64,000 bases of DNA, taken from positions 1-64,000 of the forward strand of contig CAJWWK010000002.1 in assembly GCA_913048295.1 (NCBI GenBank), given 5' to 3'. Below the pieces are notes generated by a model that was not told the DNA's origin, made no database searches, and was given only the letters and a program-made list of their open reading frames with translations. This document shows positions 52,086-61,169 of the stretch, piece by piece. This stretch comes from an uncultured Dehalococcoidia bacterium. GTDB taxonomy: Bacteria > Chloroflexota > Dehalococcoidia > Lucifugimonadales > Lucifugimonadaceae. The position numbers were made by a program, and so were the translations under genes. How positions within the stretch are numbered: the first letter of the stretch is position 1; each line of letters starts with the position of its first letter.

Positions 52086-53198
52086 ATGAAGTTGTATCTC
52101 GCTCTCACGATCGTATCTCTCAAAATGTACTTCCGGAACAGACAGGCGCTGTTCTGGGCGCTGTTCTTCCCGCTACTGATCATGCTGATTTTCGGGATCA
52201 TGAATTTCGACGGGTTCAACTCGCCCGACGTAGGCGTTTACGACGCCGCGGAAAACGATGCGTCCCGGAGTCTGATCGATTCACTGAGAGGATCCGACGG
52301 CGCGCAGGTGCTCGCCGTTTCTGTTGGCTCCCGCGAAGAGGTAATGAACGAGCTCAAATTCGGCGAAACGCGCGCGGCGATCATCATTCCCGAAAACTTC
52401 GGAGTCCCCGGTGAATTTGCGGAACTGCAGGTCACTTACGACGAGCGCTATGCGCAGGAACGAGTAGTCATTTCAACAGTTCTCGGTCAGGTAACCGACG
52501 CACTCTTCAAAGAAGTCGCGCAGGTGCCATCCGAATACAGGGTCGAAAACTCGATCGGCATTTCTGAATCGTTCATCGAAGGACAGGGCCAGGGTTTCAA
52601 GGGCTGGCTGATTCCGGGCATAGCCGCAATGGCGATTATGCAAACCGGTCTGTTTACGGTTGTTTTTACCCTGGTCCGGTTCAAATCGCAGGGTGTGCTA
52701 CGACGCCTCAAGGCCACCCCGATCGGCGCTTCTCACTTCCTGGCAGGTCAACTCACTACCAAGGCCATCGTGGTAGTCCTGCAGACCTATGTGCTCGTTA
52801 TCGTCGGAGCGCTGGTCCTGGGCGTCACTGTCGGAGGCGGAAGGCTGGCCGTATGGTTCGACCTGACGATCCTGGCCCTGCTTGGTGGGGCACTTTTCAT
52901 TGCTATAGGACTTGCCGTATCGGGATGGGCAAAAAACGAGGAGACTGCGGCACCGATAGCCAACATCATTTCAATGCCGATGATGTTCCTCTCAGGTGTG
53001 TTCTTCCCGCTATCGATAATGCCGGAATGGGTGACCAGGTGGTCGCAGTACCTGCCCCTTACCTACCTTGCCGATGGCATGCGTGCAATCACCGTCGAAG
53101 GCGCCGCGATCACCACTCTGGGCAGTGAACTGCTTGGCCTCGCGGTCTGGATAGCCATCGCCTTCGTAATTGCGACCAGGATGTTCCGCTGGGAATAG
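52086..53198 (+). CDS. ABC-2 type transporter permease
   Basis: The 370-aa membrane protein has one N-terminal segment, a roughly 150-residue extracytoplasmic loop, and five C-terminal segments, the layout of the ABC2_membrane_3 / YhgE-like export permeases. Blocks such as 'KSQGVLRRLKATPI' and 'MFLSGVFFPLSIMPEWV' are typical. It follows its ATPase by 4 nt. Together they form a probable two-component exporter. Confidence 0.9.
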   Translation: MKLYLALTIVSLKMYFRNRQALFWALFFPLLIMLIFGIMNFDGFNSPDVGVYDAAENDASRSLIDSLRGSDGAQVLAVSVGSREEVMNELKFGETRAAIIIPENFGVPGEFAELQVTYDERYAQERVVISTVLGQVTDALFKEVAQVPSEYRVENSIGISESFIEGQGQGFKGWLIPGIAAMAIMQTGLFTVVFTLVRFKSQGVLRRLKATPIGASHFLAGQLTTKAIVVVLQTYVLVIVGALVLGVTVGGGRLAVWFDLTILALLGGALFIAIGLAVSGWAKNEETAAPIANIISMPMMFLSGVFFPLSIMPEWVTRWSQYLPLTYLADGMRAITVEGAAITTLGSELLGLAVWIAIAFVIATRMFRWE

Positions 53199-53437
53199 CC
53201 CTGCTCCTCACCCCGGCAGGGGGAGGGCCAGAGTGTGTGCCAAACCTGTAGCCGCATTCAATACCGGTACACAGTTGCCCACGTGTCAGATAACCTACGC
53301 GAACCCGCACCAGGCGACTTAACTAAAAGAAAGCGAGCCACCGGCCCGGTGCACGGTTCCTGGCCGATGGACTCGCTCCCTGCTAATTGGTACGCTCGCC
53401 CGTATATGGCGGTTTTCTCTATTTCACCCCACTTGAT

Positions 53438-54142
53438 ATGACGATACAACCTGCTTCGCACAGCGCCGAGCCCGGTATTTCTGTTGGTGAACTGTCGCGA
53501 CGCACGGGCGTCACCACGGCGACCATCAACTACTACGTTCGCCTCGGGGTCCTGCCATCCCCGGTAAAAACGAGCAAGACCCGCGCCATCTACCCGGCAC
53601 ACTTTGAGAACCTGATTTCAAGGATCAAACAGTTACAGGAAGCCGGGCTCAACCTGGCGGGCATCAAGCAGGTCGTCAACAGCGATCCGAATTCACCGCT
53701 TGCCGCGGCCATGCCGCCCGATCGATCGACAACCGCCCCTCTGCCCGCGTCCGGTCCAATTTCCATCGCGGATTTACTTGAGCAGAGCGGGTTGGAAAGC
53801 GATCTTTACGACAATCTGCTCGTCGACAATCTGATTAGAGGACCTCGGACCGGACCGGACGGCGAACCGGCTCATGACCGTCGCGACCTGTCCGCGGCGC
53901 GCGCCTACGCCAGGCTGGCGTCGTCTGGCATTCATTACGCGTTGCTCGAACGCCACACCGAATACGAACCGCTGTCGAAAGCCGAAGCCCTGTTCCTGGT
54001 CGAGCACCTGGGTGCGGCATCGACTCGGTCTCCAACCACCCAGCCCGTGCACCTCGTTGCCGCGTTCGACGCCATCAGGCGTTATCTGCGCAGCCTCCAG
54101 CTGGACGACGTGGACCCCGAGTGGCGCACCGCGAAATCGTGA
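53438..54142 (+). CDS. MerR-family transcriptional regulator
   Basis: The protein opens with a MerR helix-turn-helix 'ISVGELSRRTGVTTATINYYVRLGVLP' (about residues 12-38) followed by a basic linker and coiled-coil region. About 140 C-terminal residues form an effector domain that I do not recognise. The ORF track begins at 53387; the ATG at 53438 starts just before the HTH and gives 234 aa. It lies downstream of the ABC exporter, which it may control. No Cys-rich metal-binding loop is visible, so a small-molecule ligand is more likely. Confidence 0.82.
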   Translation: MTIQPASHSAEPGISVGELSRRTGVTTATINYYVRLGVLPSPVKTSKTRAIYPAHFENLISRIKQLQEAGLNLAGIKQVVNSDPNSPLAAAMPPDRSTTAPLPASGPISIADLLEQSGLESDLYDNLLVDNLIRGPRTGPDGEPAHDRRDLSAARAYARLASSGIHYALLERHTEYEPLSKAEALFLVEHLGAASTRSPTTQPVHLVAAFDAIRRYLRSLQLDDVDPEWRTAKS

Positions 54143-54166
54143 GCGTTTAGCGTCGGGAGACCCCCA

Positions 54167-54592
54167 CTACTTCCGCTGATTTTTTACGTACTCGATAATC
54201 GCGGCCAGCCCATCGGGGGGTGCACCAAGTCGAATCGCTTCGGCGACATCCTTTTCCGATTTATCGTCCTCACCAATGGCCGTGTGGGCAACTGCGCGGT
54301 TGCCGTACGCATCAGAGGCTTCTGGGTTCATCGCGATCACGCGTGTAAAGTTGTTGATCGCCTGCTCGAAATCCCCCATCGACAGGTAAGCCGTACCCAG
54401 GTTGAACTGGATCTCCTGGTTATCAGGTTCAAGCCACACTGCCTCCTCGAAGTCGGTTGCGGCACGATCCGGGAAGCCCAGTTGCGCCGATTTCAGACCA
54501 CGCTGAAAAAACTCGTCGGCCGTTTGCGGTGGAAAATCGATCGGCGCACCGTCTGGCGACATCCCGTCTGGCAAATCGTCTGATGACGTCAA
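54167..54592 (-). CDS. TPR-repeat protein
   Basis: The conserved part is 'FFQRGLKSAQLGFPDRAATDFEEAVWLEPDNQEIQFNLGTAYLSMGDFEQAINNFTRVIAMNPEASDAYGNRAVAH', about two to three tetratricopeptide repeats, a protein-interaction fold. The ORF track extends to 55192, far into the opposite gene, which cannot be right. I place the start at the TTG at 54592 (about 141 aa), with the ATG at 54562 as an alternative; neither has a strong ribosome site. No signal peptide is visible. The partner is unknown. Confidence 0.65.
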   Translation of the reverse strand: MTSSDDLPDGMSPDGAPIDFPPQTADEFFQRGLKSAQLGFPDRAATDFEEAVWLEPDNQEIQFNLGTAYLSMGDFEQAINNFTRVIAMNPEASDAYGNRAVAHTAIGEDDKSEKDVAEAIRLGAPPDGLAAIIEYVKNQRK

Positions 54593-54754
54593 GTTTGAAA
54601 CAACCCCACGGCCCTTTATGCACCGCAAACTCGCAGTGGCGATCACCCATGCTAACCCGCATTCATCTGTAGTTCGTGCTAAAAATAGCCATCGAACAGC
54701 ATCTCGCTCGGGGTCTCGACGAGAGAAACGGCCAGGCCAGCAGCAGGAATTGAA

Positions 54755-55684
54755 ATGAATATCGTCATCATCGGCCAATCGGCATTCGGAAAATCCGTAC
54801 TGGAAGCTCTCGCTGAAAGAGATGAGGACCAGGTTGTCGGCGTGTTCGCCCCGCCCAGGCGCGAAAACCGTCCCCTCGACCCCATCACCGAGGCTGCCAC
54901 CGAACTGGAAGTCCCTATCTTCGAGTTCAAGCGTCTGCGCGATCAGGAAGCGATCGACAAGTTCAAGTCGCTCGAACCTGATCTGTGCGTGATGGCGTTC
55001 GTTACCGATATCGTGCCAATGGAGATGATCGACTGCCCCTCGCTGGGCACAATCCAGTACCACCCGTCCCTGCTTCCTTTGCACCGGGGCCCCAGCTCGA
55101 TCAACTGGCCGATAATTTACGGTGAAACCGAAACCGGCCTCACAATTTTCTGGCCCGACAAGGGGCTCGACACCGGACCGGTACTCATGCAAAAAAATGC
55201 CGAAATCGAACCCGATGAGACGCTAGGTAGCCTCTACTTCAACAAGCTTTACCCGCTCGGCGTCGAGGCGTTAATCGAATCCGTTGACCTGGTCAGGACC
55301 GGCAACGCCCCGAAGATCGTCCAGGATGAATCGAAGGCGACCTATGAAGGATGGTGCAAGGCTGAAGATGTCGATGTCGACTGGTCAGCCTCAACGTCCG
55401 CCGTATTCAACATGATTCGCGGAGCCGATCCCCAGCCGGGTGCCAACACCACTTTCAACGGAACTAGGGTGTCGCTCTACGACGCTTCGCTCTCCGCACC
55501 ATCATCCAGCAAGCCTGCCGAAACGGGGCTGCTGCTCGCATCAGGTGAATCGGGAATCACCATCTCGACCGGCGACGGATCTGTAAACATCGGTCGTTTG
55601 AAAACCGCGGGCCGAAAAAAGGTCAGCGCCGCCGAGTGGACCGAATCGGCCGGCGCAAAAATCGGCGACAGCTTCGGGAGCTAG
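54755..55684 (+). CDS. Formyltransferase-family protein (formyl-THF hydrolase/dehydrogenase N-domain-like)
   Basis: The 309-aa protein has a formyltransferase Rossmann domain with 'QYHPSLLPLHRGPSSINW' and 'FWPDKGLDTGPVL'. A C-terminal Fmt-like beta domain follows. The catalytic Asn of methionyl-tRNA formyltransferase (NxH) is Gln here, and the motif runs closer to the N-terminal domain of 10-formyl-THF dehydrogenase ('YHPSLLP.HRG..AINW'). So it probably handles 10-formyl-THF but need not formylate tRNA. An AGGA site precedes the ATG. Which reaction it runs cannot be settled from sequence. Confidence 0.8.
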   Translation: MNIVIIGQSAFGKSVLEALAERDEDQVVGVFAPPRRENRPLDPITEAATELEVPIFEFKRLRDQEAIDKFKSLEPDLCVMAFVTDIVPMEMIDCPSLGTIQYHPSLLPLHRGPSSINWPIIYGETETGLTIFWPDKGLDTGPVLMQKNAEIEPDETLGSLYFNKLYPLGVEALIESVDLVRTGNAPKIVQDESKATYEGWCKAEDVDVDWSASTSAVFNMIRGADPQPGANTTFNGTRVSLYDASLSAPSSSKPAETGLLLASGESGITISTGDGSVNIGRLKTAGRKKVSAAEWTESAGAKIGDSFGS

Positions 55685-55696
55685 CCACAACTCTGG

Positions 55697-56611
55697 CTAT
55701 CCAGAAACTCCCAGGAACCCACAGATCAGATCGTTAACCTGGTCGGGATTATCGAGCAGCGGCACATGCGCTGAATTTTCAATCACATGCATAACCGCGT
55801 TAGGCGCCAGCCGGGCCAACCGGTGGCCATGCTCGATCGGAAACAATCCGTCTTGTGCGCCCCATATCACCAGCATTGGGTTGTTGATCGATGCCAGCTC
55901 TTCGTCCGTGAAAATCGATTTCTGGCCGCTCAAACCTGTAATCACCGATAAACTCGACGCCATCCCACTCGCGTGACCACTCGCCAGCGTCACGTCGTAC
56001 GCATACTGCTTGTATGCGCCGGCGTCTTCAAAATCGGTATTCACAACTTCCACTGCTTTGAAGTAGTTATCCTGCCCCCACCTGTTGGGTCGCAGGACCA
56101 GTCGTCGTATCAATGGCACGGTCCCCAGTCTGAAAATCCAGGCGATGTCCTTGCCCAGGCCAGCTGAATCAATCACGACCATCCGGTTAAAGCGGTCCGA
56201 GTTGGCCAACGCCAGGGCCAGTGTCGCCTGCGCGCCCATCGAAAGCGCCACAACGTCAACCCGGCCCAGGCCAAGGACATCCATGAAGCCGGTCAAATAC
56301 CGTACGAGCGAATCGTTTAGCGGCGATTCGAACGGCTCCTGGCTCGACAGGCCGAAGACCGGATGATCGGGGACGATTACGCGGTGAGTCTTCACAAGCA
56401 CTTCAATCTGCCTGAACCAGATTGCCGATCCCGCGCCGCCGCCGTGGAGTAGCAGCACGGTGGGCCCATCTCCATAATCGAGATAGTGGATTCGCCGACC
56501 GTCAACTTCCAGGTATTCCCCCCGGTACTCCAACCCTGCTCGTTCGAGCAACGCCGACATGCTTGCAAATATCTGTTGTTCCGCAGGGTCAAGTTCGCGC
56601 TGATGATTCAT
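55697..56611 (-). CDS. Alpha/beta-hydrolase
   Basis: The 304-aa protein has the oxyanion motif 'LLLHGGGAGSAIWF', nucleophile elbow 'VVALSMGAQATL' (Ser near residue 125) and the late catalytic His in 'VIENSAHVPLLDNPD'. An Asp in 'VIWGAQDGLFP' completes the triad. It belongs to the large cytoplasmic hydrolase group (haloalkane dehalogenase/MhpC-like). It is transcribed divergently from mutS2. The substrate is unknown. Confidence 0.85.
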   Translation of the reverse strand: MNHQRELDPAEQQIFASMSALLERAGLEYRGEYLEVDGRRIHYLDYGDGPTVLLLHGGGAGSAIWFRQIEVLVKTHRVIVPDHPVFGLSSQEPFESPLNDSLVRYLTGFMDVLGLGRVDVVALSMGAQATLALALANSDRFNRMVVIDSAGLGKDIAWIFRLGTVPLIRRLVLRPNRWGQDNYFKAVEVVNTDFEDAGAYKQYAYDVTLASGHASGMASSLSVITGLSGQKSIFTDEELASINNPMLVIWGAQDGLFPIEHGHRLARLAPNAVMHVIENSAHVPLLDNPDQVNDLICGFLGVSG

Positions 56612-56655
56612 GTGGCTTCGATGGGACTCATCTGTTCCGTGGGTTGTGAGGGCAA

Positions 56656-56677
56656 TGTGAATGTATTCATATTCACA
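56656..56677. promoter_or_regulatory. Inverted repeat between the hydrolase and mutS2 genes
   Basis: TGTGAAT (56656-56662) and ATTCACA (56671-56677) are perfect reverse complements with an 8-nt spacer. The dyad lies in the 139-nt gap between the two divergent starts, a usual place for an operator. The regulator is unknown. Confidence 0.35.
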
Positions 56678-56750
56678 CGGGCCCGGAGTATAAACCCGAA
56701 GAAAATCCAGAGAAAACGCGACTGATTCGACCTACAATCGTCCTCACGCG

Positions 56751-59204
56751 ATGAAAAAGCATTCCGACATAAACAACCCGAACGCGGATACCGACTCACG
56801 CTGCTCGGAAATTGCGACCGAACTGAGCCTTCAACGCCAGGCATGGGAACTACTGGAGTTCACGAACATCCGCGAACTCCTCGCCGCACGCACGCGCTTC
56901 TTCATGTCTCGAGAAATGGCGATCGAGGCCGAACCTCTCATTCATCTTGAAGATGTCGAACGATTGCAGGATGAAACTGCACAGGCAGCGCTGATGCTGT
57001 CGACTGTGGGCGATATCGGACTCGTCGGAGCGCTCGACCCCCGCGATCTCCTGCGGCGCGCAGCGATCGATGGGATGTTGACCGGAGAGGAGGCCGTCTC
57101 GATCCTGCTCCTGCTCGATTCCATCTGGACTGCCCGAAATACGGTCATGTCGATGAAAGGCAAAGCAGCGCTGCTGGAAGGCATCGCGGCCGACATTCCC
57201 GATCTACGCGAATTGAGCAAAGAGGTTTTCAAATCGATCTCAGAGCGCGGCGAAGTACTCGATTCAGCCACCCCAAAGCTCGCCCGGCTCCGGGCCAACG
57301 TAAGCAAGACGTTCCTCAGGGTAATGCGGGCAATGGAGCGGATCGCAAACAGTAGAAGCGTCAAGCCTTCACTCCAATCAGGTGCCATTGCCACCCGGGG
57401 CGACCGACTGGTGTTGGAAGTGAGAGCCGATGCCAGGGAGTCGGTTCCAGGAATCGTTCACGATGTATCGGGCAGCGGATCGACCCTGTTTGTAGAACCA
57501 TTTAAGGCGGTCGAACTCTGCAACACATGGCGAGAAACCGCAGCGGAAGCACAGCGAGAGGAAGAACGAATCCTCCGCCGCGTATCGCGTCTCATCGGCG
57601 ATCGGGAGACCGAAGCGCTGATAGCCGTCGAAACGGCAGCGGCCATCGACTACATCGCCGCCCGCGCCCGACTCTCGGCTTCAATGAAAGCCCGCCGGGC
57701 CGAAACGATGCCGCCCGGTTCCGACAACGTGGTAAACCTTGTCGGCGCACGACACCCCTTATTGGGCAATGACGCCGTGCCGATCACCATCAACATCGGA
57801 CCCGGCTTCCGTGGCCTGGTTATCACCGGCCCGAACACCGGCGGCAAGACCGTGGCAATAAAGACGATTGGACTATTCGCGTTGATGCACCAGTCTGGGA
57901 TGCAGCTACCCCTTGAAGACGGCTCAATCGCGATTTTCGACGCGGTGTACGCAGACATCGGAGATGCACAGTCGATCGAGCGGTCCGTCTCGACTTTCTC
58001 CTCACACATGGGTCGGGTGATCCAGATTCTTCTCGAGGCAACTCCAAATTCGCTGATACTTCTCGACGAACTCGGTACCGGCACCGATCCCGAGGAAGGT
58101 TCGGCTCTCGCAAGGGCAGTTCTATCTCATGCGGCCGCCTACGATATGCCGATCGCGGTAACTTCTCACTACCGGGCGGTTGCCGAGTACGCCGCCGAAT
58201 CCGACGAGCTCGCCAACGCCTCTGTCGAACTTAACCCCGACACCATGCTGCCCACTTACCAGATACTCATGGGAATTCCGGGGCGAAGCTACGCAATTCA
58301 CGTCGCGAGACACCTCGGCATGCCACACGACGTTCTCGAAGACGCCCAGTCGATGATGGATCCGCGTCGTGCCAAGGCCGAAAACATTCTGCAACAGTTG
58401 CAGCGAGAGAGAGAAGAAGTCAGTCGGATCCGACAGGAAGCCGAAACCGCCGGGATCGAGGCCGAGGCGGCAAGGCGTGACCTGCAGAGCAAACTCAGCA
58501 ACGTGACGCGTGCCCAGGAAGACATGATCGAAAAAGCGCGCTTGGAACTTCGGCGGGAAACGGACGAGATACGCAGAAGCCTGAGGCAGATAGTCGGCAA
58601 AGCCCGCAACGACAACGACCTCGCCACGGCACAACGGGCAATCGGGCGAATTCGCAATCAGTTCTCAGATCCGACATGGCTGCCCGTTGCTCCACCACCT
58701 GATGCCGAACCAACCGATAGCCCCGATTCGAATCGACCCCTCGAAGTGGGTGATCAGGTCGAAATCAAGGGATTGGACGTGAATGCCACGGTTGTCGGGA
58801 TGGCAGAGGACGGTGTGGTCGAGTTGAAGATGGGCAACGCTCGCATCGAACTGAACAAACGACAGCTCCGGCGCGTCAGTAGTCCCGAAGCGTCAGGTAA
58901 GTCCCCGGACAATTCTGATGACGCACCCGGTGTAACCGTCGACACTGTCAAAACTGCAGAAAATACTGGTGAGATCGATGTCCGCGGCACACGCGTCTAC
59001 GAGGCGGAAGAACTGGTAAAGCAGTTCGTGGACAACGCCTCACTACAGGGTATGACCAGCATTCGTATCATTCACGGAACAGGCACCGGCGCATTAAGGG
59101 AGGCTGTCAGAGAACTTCTTGCGAAACATTCGCTTGTCGCCTCGTTCAGTGCCGCAACCCGCGACCGCGGCGGCAACGGAGCCACCCTGGTCGACCTGGC
59201 GTGA
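56751..59204 (+). CDS. mutS2: Endonuclease MutS2
   Basis: The 817-aa protein has the MutS2 layout: an N-terminal helical core, then the MutS ATPase (Walker A 'GPNTGGKTVAIKT' near residue 360, Walker B 'LILLDELGTGTDPEEG'), a coiled-coil, and a C-terminal Smr nuclease domain. The last is marked by 'EIDVRGTRVYEAE' and 'HGTGTGALREAV'. It lacks the MutS mismatch-reading domain, as expected. In other bacteria it suppresses recombination and rescues collided ribosomes. All catalytic motifs look intact. Confidence 0.93.
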   Translation: MKKHSDINNPNADTDSRCSEIATELSLQRQAWELLEFTNIRELLAARTRFFMSREMAIEAEPLIHLEDVERLQDETAQAALMLSTVGDIGLVGALDPRDLLRRAAIDGMLTGEEAVSILLLLDSIWTARNTVMSMKGKAALLEGIAADIPDLRELSKEVFKSISERGEVLDSATPKLARLRANVSKTFLRVMRAMERIANSRSVKPSLQSGAIATRGDRLVLEVRADARESVPGIVHDVSGSGSTLFVEPFKAVELCNTWRETAAEAQREEERILRRVSRLIGDRETEALIAVETAAAIDYIAARARLSASMKARRAETMPPGSDNVVNLVGARHPLLGNDAVPITINIGPGFRGLVITGPNTGGKTVAIKTIGLFALMHQSGMQLPLEDGSIAIFDAVYADIGDAQSIERSVSTFSSHMGRVIQILLEATPNSLILLDELGTGTDPEEGSALARAVLSHAAAYDMPIAVTSHYRAVAEYAAESDELANASVELNPDTMLPTYQILMGIPGRSYAIHVARHLGMPHDVLEDAQSMMDPRRAKAENILQQLQREREEVSRIRQEAETAGIEAEAARRDLQSKLSNVTRAQEDMIEKARLELRRETDEIRRSLRQIVGKARNDNDLATAQRAIGRIRNQFSDPTWLPVAPPPDAEPTDSPDSNRPLEVGDQVEIKGLDVNATVVGMAEDGVVELKMGNARIELNKRQLRRVSSPEASGKSPDNSDDAPGVTVDTVKTAENTGEIDVRGTRVYEAEELVKQFVDNASLQGMTSIRIIHGTGTGALREAVRELLAKHSLVASFSAATRDRGGNGATLVDLA

Positions 59205-59293
59205 TCTACCCGATCCTCCACCAACGGCCGGCCTACCTCCCCGAAATCAACCAGCTTTCTGCGCCTAGAACTAACGCCAACTCACTGCGCTAT

Positions 59294-59337
59294 CCCCCTC
59301 CTTCCGGAGGGGTTTAGGGGAGGGTAGATTGCAGCGG
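59294..59337. repeat. Intergenic hairpin repeat, copy 4
   Basis: CCCCCTCCTTCCGGAGGGG hairpin followed by TTTAGGGGAGGGTAGATTGCAGCGG. The last 23 nt (59315-59337) match 41034-41056 exactly, 18 kb away. The pair shows a dispersed family of intergenic repeats. Confidence 0.7.
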
Positions 59338-59466
59338 CGATTTGCTAACGCCAGTCATCTGGCAAGCACGAATGTGCGCCCGGAGCATAACGCCAGCCCT
59401 CACCGGTTCAACATCACCGAATCGGCCAACTCCACTCATGTCGGCGGTAACGTCGCACGCGACACG

Positions 59467-59505
59467 CGTAAATGCCCTCCTTGCCGGGCAAGGAGGGCAT
59501 TTACG
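59467..59505. repeat. 39-nt near-perfect palindrome (19-bp arms, 1-nt centre)
   Basis: CGTAAATGCCCTCCTTGCC (59467-59485) is the exact reverse complement of 59487-59505 with a single G between. Such a structure would form a hairpin in RNA or a cruciform in DNA. It is not followed by a T run, so an intrinsic terminator is unlikely in either direction. Confidence 0.7.
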
Positions 59506-59752
59506 ACTTCTGGCCACCCGCTCAGAACCTGCTGAGGGGGGAAAGCCTGATGCGCTGTTCAATTCGTTCTCAAGAACCCGAGGCGAAAAGGTGACCTTCG
59601 CCAGAGACAGGTAAAACACAAAGCAGGATTCACGAAATCAAGGGACGCACAAAGCAAAAACGTCACCTGCGTGATCACACACAGAGATGGCGTTAGCGAA
59701 TTGCGACACTGGCCCGCTATCTCCAAAAAGCCGAATCCGCGGGCACCCGGAA

Positions 59753-61033
59753 CTACGCTGGTAGCGACTTTTTCACCGCGTCGAGCGTTTGCTCGATATC
59801 GGCATCGGTATGTGCAGTTGAAACGAACCATGCCTCGAACTGCGATGGTGGTAGGTATACACCGTTGTCAACCATGCCATGGAAGAAAGCACCGAACGCC
59901 TCCCGATCGGTCGCAGAAGCAGTTCTCATGTCGAAAACCGGGTTCCCGGTGAAGAATACCGTCAACAATCCACACACCCGGTTGACCGCCGCCTGAACCC
60001 CCGAAGCATCGAACACCCCTATCAGCCCATCGGCGAGCTTATCGGTGGTTGCCCGTAGCCCCTCGTACACTCCCGGCTTCGACAATTCATCGATAGTCGC
60101 GATACCGGCAGCCATTGCCACTGGATTCCCTGAGAGCGTCCCGGCCTGGTACATCGGACCCAGCGGAGCCACCTCTGACATGATCTCCGCACTTGCACCG
60201 TACGCGCCGACCGGAAAGCCGCCGCCGACTATCTTGCCCAGGCATGTGATATCGGGCATGACCCCGTAAACGGCCTGCGCACCACCCAGCGAAACGCGGA
60301 ATCCTGAAATAACTTCGTCGAAAATCAGTAACACCCCGTGTTCCCTCGTCAGCTCCCGCAATTCTTCAAGAAATCCTGGTTCGGGGGTGACCACGCCCAT
60401 GTTTCCCGCGATCGGCTCCACAATCACCGCGGCCACTTCACCAGTATTCGCCTGGAGCAAGAGCCGCACCGAATCGACATCGTTGAACTCAGCCACCAGC
60501 GTGCTCGCGGCATATTCGGGATGAACACCCGCTGACGAAGCGATGCCCTGGTTCGCCAACCCTGAACCGGCCTCGACCAGCAAGGCGTCCTCGTGACCGT
60601 GGTACCCACCGTTGAATTTCAGAATCTTGCTGCGACCCGTTCTGGCCCTCGCAAGCCTCAGGGCCGACATAGTCGCCTCAGTGCCTGAACTTACGAACCG
60701 AATCACCTCAATCGACGGCACCGCGTCGATGACCCGTCTGGCCATCTCGACCTCGAGCTCGGTCGGAGCACCGAACGATGTACCTGACCGGGTGGCCTCG
60801 ACGGCAGCATCTATAACTGCCGGGTGAGCGTGACCGAGGATCATCGGGCCCCAGGAGCAAACATAGTCGATCAACTCATTGTCATCGACGTCCCAGATGC
60901 GCGATCCTGATGCCTTTTTTAAAAAAAGCGGATCGCCGCCTACTGAGTCCCAGGCGCGGGCAGGGCTGTTAACTCCGCCGGGAATCAGTTTTTGAGCGTT
61001 GGAATAAAGCTGGGCTGACCGGGCACGGGTCAA
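59753..61033 (-). CDS. hemL: Glutamate-1-semialdehyde 2,1-aminomutase
   Basis: The 426-aa PLP aminotransferase makes 5-aminolevulinate from glutamate-1-semialdehyde. The PLP Lys lies in 'CLGKIVGGGFPVGAYG' near residue 265; 'IFDEVISGFRV' carries the PLP-binding Asp, and 'FVSSGTEATMSALRLAR' is also typical. The start is TTG with GGAGG at good spacing. With HemA upstream on the same strand this gives the first two steps of the C5 tetrapyrrole pathway, fed by Glu-tRNA. Confidence 0.95.
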   Translation of the reverse strand: MTRARSAQLYSNAQKLIPGGVNSPARAWDSVGGDPLFLKKASGSRIWDVDDNELIDYVCSWGPMILGHAHPAVIDAAVEATRSGTSFGAPTELEVEMARRVIDAVPSIEVIRFVSSGTEATMSALRLARARTGRSKILKFNGGYHGHEDALLVEAGSGLANQGIASSAGVHPEYAASTLVAEFNDVDSVRLLLQANTGEVAAVIVEPIAGNMGVVTPEPGFLEELRELTREHGVLLIFDEVISGFRVSLGGAQAVYGVMPDITCLGKIVGGGFPVGAYGASAEIMSEVAPLGPMYQAGTLSGNPVAMAAGIATIDELSKPGVYEGLRATTDKLADGLIGVFDASGVQAAVNRVCGLLTVFFTGNPVFDMRTASATDREAFGAFFHGMVDNGVYLPPSQFEAWFVSTAHTDADIEQTLDAVKKSLPA

Positions 61034-61109
61034 TTGAATCCTCCGGAATCATCTATCAAGCGAACGCTAGCGCGTATCGAAAGCAGGCAGAAAGTATTCT
61101 GGCGCGAAA

Positions 61110-61132
61110 AGAGGCACCGCAACAGTGCCTCT
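61110..61132 (-). terminator. Rho-independent terminator after hemA
   Basis: On the minus strand AGAGGCAC-TGTTGCG-GTGCCTCT forms a perfect 8-bp stem followed by TTTT. It lies between the hemA stop and the hemL start, so hemL may be partly or wholly separate in transcription. Confidence 0.65.
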
Positions 61133-61169
61133 AAAACAGATTTAGGCCAATCTGGCCCTGAAGCTGTGA

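Larger units (their letters stand above)
59205..59752. other. 548-nt non-coding stretch rich in inverted repeats
   Basis: No convincing gene is seen between mutS2 and hemL. It contains hairpin repeat copy 4 (59294-59337) and the 39-nt palindrome (59467-59505). A GCTAACGCCA motif near 59345 has its reverse complement TGGCGTTAGC near 59688. The two could be ends of a small non-autonomous element, but no transposase is present. Confidence 0.55.

Noticed and set aside
54593-55192. N-terminal half of the 341-aa TPR ORF
   Set aside because: It overlaps the opposite-strand formyltransferase gene and has no family similarity; only the C-terminal TPR part is supported.
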